Positions 58,282 through 64,000 of a stretch of DNA of 64,000 bases are shown one piece after another. The notes below the pieces were generated by a model, which was given only the letters and a program-made list of their open reading frames with translations, was not told where the DNA came from and did no database searches. A program made the position numbers and the translations under genes. Each line of letters begins with the position of its first letter. Positions within the stretch are counted from its first letter, which is position 1. Source of the DNA: Chalara sp. BL73 (Eukaryota; Ascomycota; Leotiomycetes; Helotiales); NCBI GenBank assembly GCA_918026815.1, contig CAKJVC010000033.1:124001-188000 (forward strand), in the 5' to 3' direction.

Positions 58282-60715
58282 TCAATCCTTAAGTCCGACC
58301 CCAAACTCTTCATACAGTTCTCCTATTCGTACGCCTCGATTGTCCGCAATCATACCGATAAGCCCCTGACCAACGTCACGAATATCGTTGTACTCATGAA
58401 GCAGTTTGATGTGTTCCTTAACTGTTTCTGCTGCGGGAGCTCTACTTTTAGTCAGAGAATATTCTGGATTGCATACTTCGAGGCAAAGGAGGCCATACTT
58501 GAGCTCCTTGGTGATCTCCTCCAGCTTAGCTGTACTAGCTGCCAACTCTGCTTCGAGTGTAGAATTACGGTTCTGTAACGAGGCCTGAGGACTTCAGAAT
58601 ATGGTTCGGAACCATATAGGCGAAGAAAACTCACCATCTTCATAGATTTCAACTCGGCCATCACAACATCTTTGCTTTGAGATCCTTCTGGTGCACTAAA
58701 AGAGGTGCTTGGCTTTCTCTTCCTACTCCCAATGAAAGATTGGACGAGATTTGGCTGAGACATCTGTGATTCAATCGTCCCAACCACACTGATGACCTCT
58801 CCGTGCGAAATATCTGCATTAATAGAAGGATCGATAAGTTTTGCTGCATCTGGGAGCCCTTCGAGCTCCTCCTGGAAGGGGGGTGCTTTTCCTTTGTTTT
58901 TGAGGGTATTTCCAAAAGTGGCGGATGTGCTAGTTTGTGCTTTTTCCCAAGGCGGAGTTGTTAGCCTAACACCACCCTCAGTGTCTGTATCCTCTAGAGG
59001 AAGCGAAATCGCTCGCGCTTCAGATGCATACCCGCTAAGATGCGTTGCAGAATCTCTAGAAAGGGGAGGAGGCTGGCAAATTTCCCGTACAACTAGACTG
59101 CTCATTTGTGCTAGTTGTGTCGCCGATCTATCAGAAGATTGAGTCAGTGACTATTTATTAAGTGGTAAATTTTTAACGGTATGCCAACACGAAGATCTAT
59201 GACGTGGCAAAAATGAATCATATGAATGTCGCATAACAGAGGTCCACAAGTCACAGGCTTTCTATTCCGACCTGCTCTGAACTTACTTTTGTAGAACATG
59301 GGCCTCATCCTCACTACTTTCAGTGGCCAAAAAGATGATGCGATCTTCATCCTTTCCTAGGACTTCTGGGGGAAAAGTTAGGATACCTCCTTTCAAAACT
59401 AGCCTACTTTAGACACGAGGATGCTAGAAGACTGGGCAACCAGTCTCCCATGGCTTTGTCGATACTGATATTTCTTCGGTAAAGTAGAATCGGGGACTTA
59501 CTTTGAGGTGGGGCCATTTCGTGAGACGTAGGTGAACGATGGTTGGATGTTTGTGCTAATCTATCTGAGTTAGTTAGATGTTTGTATGGTATTTCCATCC
59601 TTTCACTCTGATCGACTTAAATTATATATTCTATGCTTACGGACATGGGATCACTGAATCCTTGTGGTGATTTCGGGTACTCTCATCCGAAGTACTTTTG
59701 GCCCTACTCGATGAAACTTTAGGCATAGGTTCGTTCAGATCCGCTTCGTCTGAGTTTGCCATTGTTTCGGTACGTGAGCTGTTATTGATTGAAGATTTGT
59801 GACTATTCTGGAGCAAGCACGAGTTAGATAGTATATTACAGATACTAGACTTGAACCTACTCGTTCACACTCACTTAAGGCAAATGGTTGTGGTGTGTCT
59901 CGGCATGTGGCTTGACAGTCATTTGAACGTACTTCTACTTCGGCAGACATTGAATCTTTTGGCTTCCCTGCTTGTTCGTTGCTGACATCGTCACCCTGAG
60001 AAGCTCCCATGGCAGGCCTTTCAAGAGAGAAGTCAGGAATCTGGTGTTTACCCCCAATGGCCAATCTCTGAATCTGCTCCTCCTTATTGACGACGGCTGT
60101 GTCACATTCAGAGGTTTGTTTGCTCTGGTCGCCATGCTGAACCCTCAAGTCATCATGATCGTGTTTTTCAATTCCTAATAACGTGACGGCGGCGATCTCT
60201 GGTACTTGAACGCCTACCTCCCCATCATAAGAGAGTTCTGATAATGCGTCACTGTCTGGAACTACGGTAATATGAATTAGCACTGATATTTCTCTTTTAT
60301 CTACTACCAACATATGGGCTTTGTATCCTAGCAACTTACTCTCCTTCCTGGCGACTTTTGGTGTTTCACTACTTCCAATTCCTAATACATCAGTATCTGC
60401 ATCTCCGCTGTCGTCAGTTTCACCCTCAATCGCTTCGTGGGGCAGAACAGGAAGCTTTAAACCAGCATTATCTTGATCTTGGAATAATGAAGCAGACGTA
60501 GCGGCAGTTGGAAAAGCCTGGATATCTGATGAATCAAGCGTCTGAATTCCGTGTTCTCCACCCCGGATTTCCAAACGTATTGGAGCGCCTTCAGAATGTT
60601 GAGACATGTCCAACAATTGCCCTGTTGGTGCGGACTGTGGATTCTCGCGAGGACTGCTTGGCGTGGTTAAGACTAAATTCGACGATACCTGCTTCTTGTC
60701 TTCTGGAGATGCCAT
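58282..60715 (-). CDS. SWI5: Swi5/Sae3 recombination mediator with long N-terminal extension
   Basis: Seven exons: 60340..60715, 59933..60261, 59641..59807, 59502..59560, 59287..59365, 58635..59127 and 58282..58584, giving 601 aa with all phases closing. The 78 bp first intron (60262..60339) is stop-free and in frame. The exon 2 donor is not certain: GTACGT at 59932 fits phase best, and a GTGTGA donor about 60 bases further on is an alternative. Only the last ~130 residues are the Swi5 region: a coiled coil (TLEAELAASTAKLEEITKEL) and the signature VKEHIKLLHEYNDIRDVGQG then IADNRGVRIGELYEEFGV. Swi5 with Sfr1 loads and stabilises Rad51/Dmc1 filaments in the nucleus. The first ~470 residues are acidic, Ser-rich and disordered. 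Confidence 0.85.
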
Positions 60716-61070
60716 TCTGCATGCTCCACATCATTGATAATCCATCGAGGAGTTGCATACAAGGAGACAGGTACCTATGATAAGAACTGTTGTCATGATA
60801 TTTTGCAGGTGCTGTTGATGAAAGAAGAAGGAACGCCGTGCACTGACGGGGCGTCAATGTCAGTATGAATCACGTGCTTTAGCGAGCCCCTTTTCTTTTT
60901 GATCCAAATAGACAAAACAGCGGCCTTTGTTAGGGTATTTCTATGGTTTAGGAAGAGATAAAGTTCCTTCTGCCAGACTTACTAAAGCCATAGTCAGAAT
61001 GCTTGAACAAGTTTTCAAGATATGGACAGAATTAATTTTTGAAGAAGTTGAGAATCTTCCTCATTATAGA
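60716..61070. other. Upstream of SWI5, left flank of foldback element
   Basis: About 350 bp. It is likely the SWI5 promoter. A short plus-strand frame at 60927..61118 has no clear family. Confidence 0.4.
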
Positions 61071-61694
61071 TTACTGTATGACACAACTACCAACGTGCAA
61101 CAACGCAAAATAAAGTAATAGGATATGACAATTGATCTAATTTCAAATCGCAATTAGAAATCGACTATTAGCTTGCGAAATACTTAAAGAGGTTAAAACA
61201 ACACACTTTTTTTTCTGACTAAACTTTCTGGCCAATATTCCTGACTAACGTTTCTAGCTGACTTTCTTTGTATTGATATCTTGTAGTTGTATTGTACGGT
61301 ACAGTGAAAGAGCAAAAAGAAAACGAACCCCCCCCCCCCCCCCCCCCCAAAAAAAAGCCAAGACAGTAAGTTCCACGTGGCTTTTCTTTACTTCCTGCAT
61401 ATATTACATCTTTTTTCGAGATCATTTCTTCTTTTCTATGTTCTTATTTAATCACAATACAACCAGCTAAGAACGTTAGTCAGAAACGTTAGCCAAATCA
61501 GCTATATGAACCAGGTCAGCTAGGATCATCAGTCCGGAAAATTTGCCAGAAACATATTGCTTTGATTTTTTTTGTTAAGTATTTCGTAAACAAATTGTTA
61601 ATTTCTAATAGCGATTTGAAATTGGATTAGTTGTCATATTTTATTATTTCATTTTGCGTTGTTGCACGTTGGTAGTTATGTCATGCGGTAAATA
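61071..61694. mobile_element. Foldback / MITE-like element with ~185 bp imperfect inverted repeats
   Basis: The left arm (about 61071-61263) and right arm (about 61513-61694) are imperfect reverse complements. For example, left CTACCAACGTGCAACAACGC matches right GCGTTGTTGCACGTTGGTAG; left ATTTCAAATCGC matches right GCGATTTGAAAT; and left CTAGCTGAC matches right GTCAGCTAG. The 250 bp centre holds a 21 C run (61328-61348) followed by A8, and AACGTTAG-type short repeats. No transposase ORF. The target-site duplication could not be defined by eye because the outer ends are diverged. Confidence 0.75.
61328..61348. repeat. Poly-C (21) tract inside the foldback element
   Basis: Twenty-one consecutive C followed by eight A, in the loop between the two inverted arms. 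Confidence 0.9.
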
Positions 61695-62178
61695 CTTTCA
61701 CGCTCTCAATAATGTTCAAAACATTTTGAAAACGTTTTTGAGACACTTTAACTATTTACGACATGCAGCAAATACCTCGGTCATTGAAAATAGTAGTTCT
61801 GATTGGTTGATATAAAAACCCCTGATTGGTTGTTTAGCCTTTAGTGGGGACATCCCAATGTACAACCCGTTTTTGCAACGTTCATAACTTGCACGCATGC
61901 AACAAAGTCGGAGCCAGTTAAAGAATGTTTTCTTATCAGTCAAAGATAAAATTCATGACTAGTAAGCTAGTTTTAAGAGCCAGGTATGAATAAATCGCAT
62001 CGTTGCGTGTATAAAAAACTCCAAACTCCGCCCCACTACAAGTGTGCTGTGGTGTCCTGCACAATAAAGTATATACAAGAATATCCTATCTATCCCTTTC
62101 TAAGGTCTAAGTGTGTCATTTTACACCAAAATCAATGTTCTATATATTTGTCCTCGCAAGGACGTGATTTAGCCCCGC
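61695..62178. other. Right flank of foldback element, downstream of MFS gene
   Basis: AT-rich with short repeats (TGATTGGTTG twice near 61800-61835; TATTTACGACATGC near 61750 resembling the element's outer end). Non-coding. Confidence 0.5.
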
Positions 62179-64000
62179 CTAAAACTTTAGATGGAACGCA
62201 CTCCGTGCAATCTAAATTGTGTCAGTGGTAGATGAGGAATTGAGAGACGAGGGGTCTTACCTTGCTTCTCAACCTCTTGCCAAAGATATACATTGGAAGA
62301 CTGAAGGCACTGACTCCCAAATTTGCAATAGCCACAATCATAAACACTACCTTGGGACCGCTCTGATCGAACCAACTGTTCACAAAGTTACTCATGCCCA
62401 AGCTGAGCAACGCCTTAATGAAATTCATGGTGACAAATGCCTGCGCCGCATGTGTAGGGTGGCAATCCATGACATAGGTAAACATAGCGCTCATGGCAAA
62501 CGGTACCGCAAAGGTCTGCACGCCCAGGAAAGCAATGGGGACGTAGATGGAAGCACCCGCAGCAACACTATATCCAAACCCGACATACGCAACAGTGGAG
62601 AGTGAAGCAGCAACAGTCATGAGAATGAGGCGGAATTCGGGCTCATAGATGCCATTGTTATGTTTTGTGACGAATTGCACGATGAAATCGGCACAGTAGC
62701 CTGAGACGAGAGTGCCAACAAGACCAACGCCGAAAAGAGGAAGGTTGGTGAGACCAATTTGTGAGGCAGTGAGATTATAAGGTGGGGCCGAGAAGATAGT
62801 GTCCTGCAAGAGGGCGATAAGTGTGAGGCCAGCTGCGTAGAAACTGTAAGTCATAGCGCTAAAGATCACAGCAGGAAAGGTAACCAGTGGAAGTGGCTTG
62901 AATGCCATGCGCCAAAAGGAAGCGTGAGAGATGCGACCTTGAAAGACCTTGAGGCGTTGAGAGTACGTCTTCTTTGTTTCTGGTATGATAATCTCATAAA
63001 CGTGGAGGGAGGCTTTGTCAAAGACGACCTCTGTTTCTGGAGGCGGAGCAAAGTAGACGGTCTCTGGAACGAAGAAGTACATGGCGGGTATGATTCCAGC
63101 ATATATAAGTGCGCATATTCCGAACGTAAATTTAAAGCCAAGATTTTGAATGATGAAACCAGCGATGAGCTGACTAGTTATTGTTAGCTTGAAGTTACGA
63201 AAGGGGCCTTGGTCATACCCAAGTTTGACACCACCCATAACGAAGAGATTCCATATGCTCAGCATCTTCCCCTTCTCATGGACAAAGAAGAGTTCAGATA
63301 CAGTCGCGCTGACTAGCGTTTCTAGAGGCGCTGCAGCGAATCCTTGAATGGCTCTCATGATTGATAGGGACAGAAAGTTCTAATAGTCCGATTAGTACTT
63401 GCATAACCACAAAAAGAGTGTTTACTTACACCGGCAAAGAAACCCCAAGCACTTGTCCCAAACAGCGCTAGTGCGGAAATGATGAATACTGGCCGCTTTC
63501 CCCATACTGCCGCCGCCGCAGCTGTAAAGAATGTTCCCGTTCCAGTTGTCAATTGCATCACACCCACAATATTGAAAGATATTTGATCGACAGAGACTCC
63601 AAACGCTGTAGCAATGTCATCGAATCCAGTGGTAATCATTGGGCCAAGACTATATATCGTAAATTTTACCATCAAGTTGAGGCTTCGATCGACTTACGAG
63701 ACTGTAACTCCTGACGTTAACGAGAGGATGAAAAGAATCGCCAGCTTGGTAGACGTAGACCTGTTCTGAATGTTAATAGCTTACTACCGTGTTTTCCATT
63801 CAGAACGTACCAATTGAGTGGATCATTAGGACTGTCCGTTGGCTGGGGATTGAGAACGATATCTCCTCTCTTCTTTGGCTCCTCATATTCCCAGTCCTCT
63901 AGTTTTGCTATATGGAGAGTTAGTTATTTCCAGCGGCGTCATTAGCTACAACTGTGCACCCACCTGGGTCGACAACTTCATGAATATTAACTGTCCCTGG
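62179..64000 (-). CDS. MFS transporter, DHA1-type (5' end outside the window)
   Basis: Seven visible exons: 63964..64000 (partial), 63811..63907, 63698..63760, 63430..63649, 63219..63379, 62261..63173 and 62179..62211. They give 507 aa in frame to the window edge, with phases consistent. Introns are 45-56 bp. The 45 bp one (63174..63218) is stop-free and in frame, and the 33-base last exon (IARSAFHLKF) extends past an apparent stop in intron 6. The pre-TM1 motif DSPNDPLNWSTSTKLAILFI is typical of fungal DHA1 drug:H+ antiporter-like carriers. The first six helices include TTGTGTFFTAAAAAVWGKRP and SELFFVHEKGKMLSIWNLFV; a long central loop and six C-terminal helices follow. Substrate unknown. 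Confidence 0.9.

Noticed and set aside
62222..64000. MFS transporter as part of a secondary-metabolite cluster
   Set aside because: No synthase, tailoring enzyme or cluster regulator nearby; neighbours are SWI5 and a foldback element.

Overview
This window is nuclear DNA from a filamentous ascomycete (Pezizomycotina). The reasons are many short GT-AG introns (mostly 43-160 bp) with fungal branch sites, single genes on both strands with no operons, fungal-only protein families (a HET-domain relic, a PXA-domain protein, Mss51, a Hos4-like ankyrin protein), and a eukaryotic tRNA-Ala. A Leotiomycete is my guess from protein style only. Seventeen multi-exon or intact genes could be spliced so that every exon phase agrees. 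All boundaries were read by eye from splice consensus and from remembered family conservation; no alignment was run.

Layout. 0-9 kb: a CASP/COY1-type Golgi coiled-coil protein (-), a decayed or mis-sequenced small gene (+), and a seven-exon histidine acid phosphatase (-). 9-16 kb: a mitochondrial PPR protein (+), a TFIIIC tau55-like histidine phosphatase (-) and Mss51 (-). 16-30 kb: the splicing factor Rse1 (+), an intracellular LysM/zinc-finger protein (-), an SMI1-like protein with frame problems (-), a Hos4-like ankyrin protein of the Set3 type (-), an ALKBH6-like dioxygenase (+) and a polyprenol reductase (-). The last two converge with stop codons 8 bp apart.

30-33 kb is a decay zone: the two halves of an APH-type kinase lie on opposite strands with several frameshifts. 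33-43 kb: the GTPase Rbg1/DRG1 (+), a 3 kb regulatory stretch with GTAC-rich palindromes, a CENP-B-type HTH regulator (+), and a PXA-domain membrane protein (-) with an exceptional 952 bp intron that holds its own open reading frame. 43-46 kb: a degraded HET-domain gene. 46-64 kb: cyclin H/Ccl1 (+), a large BTB-like fungal protein (+), a Mug113-like T5orf172/DUF1766 protein (-), tRNA-Ala(AGC) (-), a LURP-one-like protein (+), a Swi5/Sae3 recombination mediator with a very long N-terminal extension (-), a foldback (MITE-like) element, and an MFS transporter (-) running off the right edge.

The genes are mostly unrelated housekeeping functions (splicing, TFIIH, mitochondrial expression, recombination, dolichol synthesis, translation GTPase). 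I see no biosynthetic cluster. The novelty lies in the decayed accessory patches, the ORF-bearing intron, the foldback element, and at least five stop-free introns whose length is a multiple of three.
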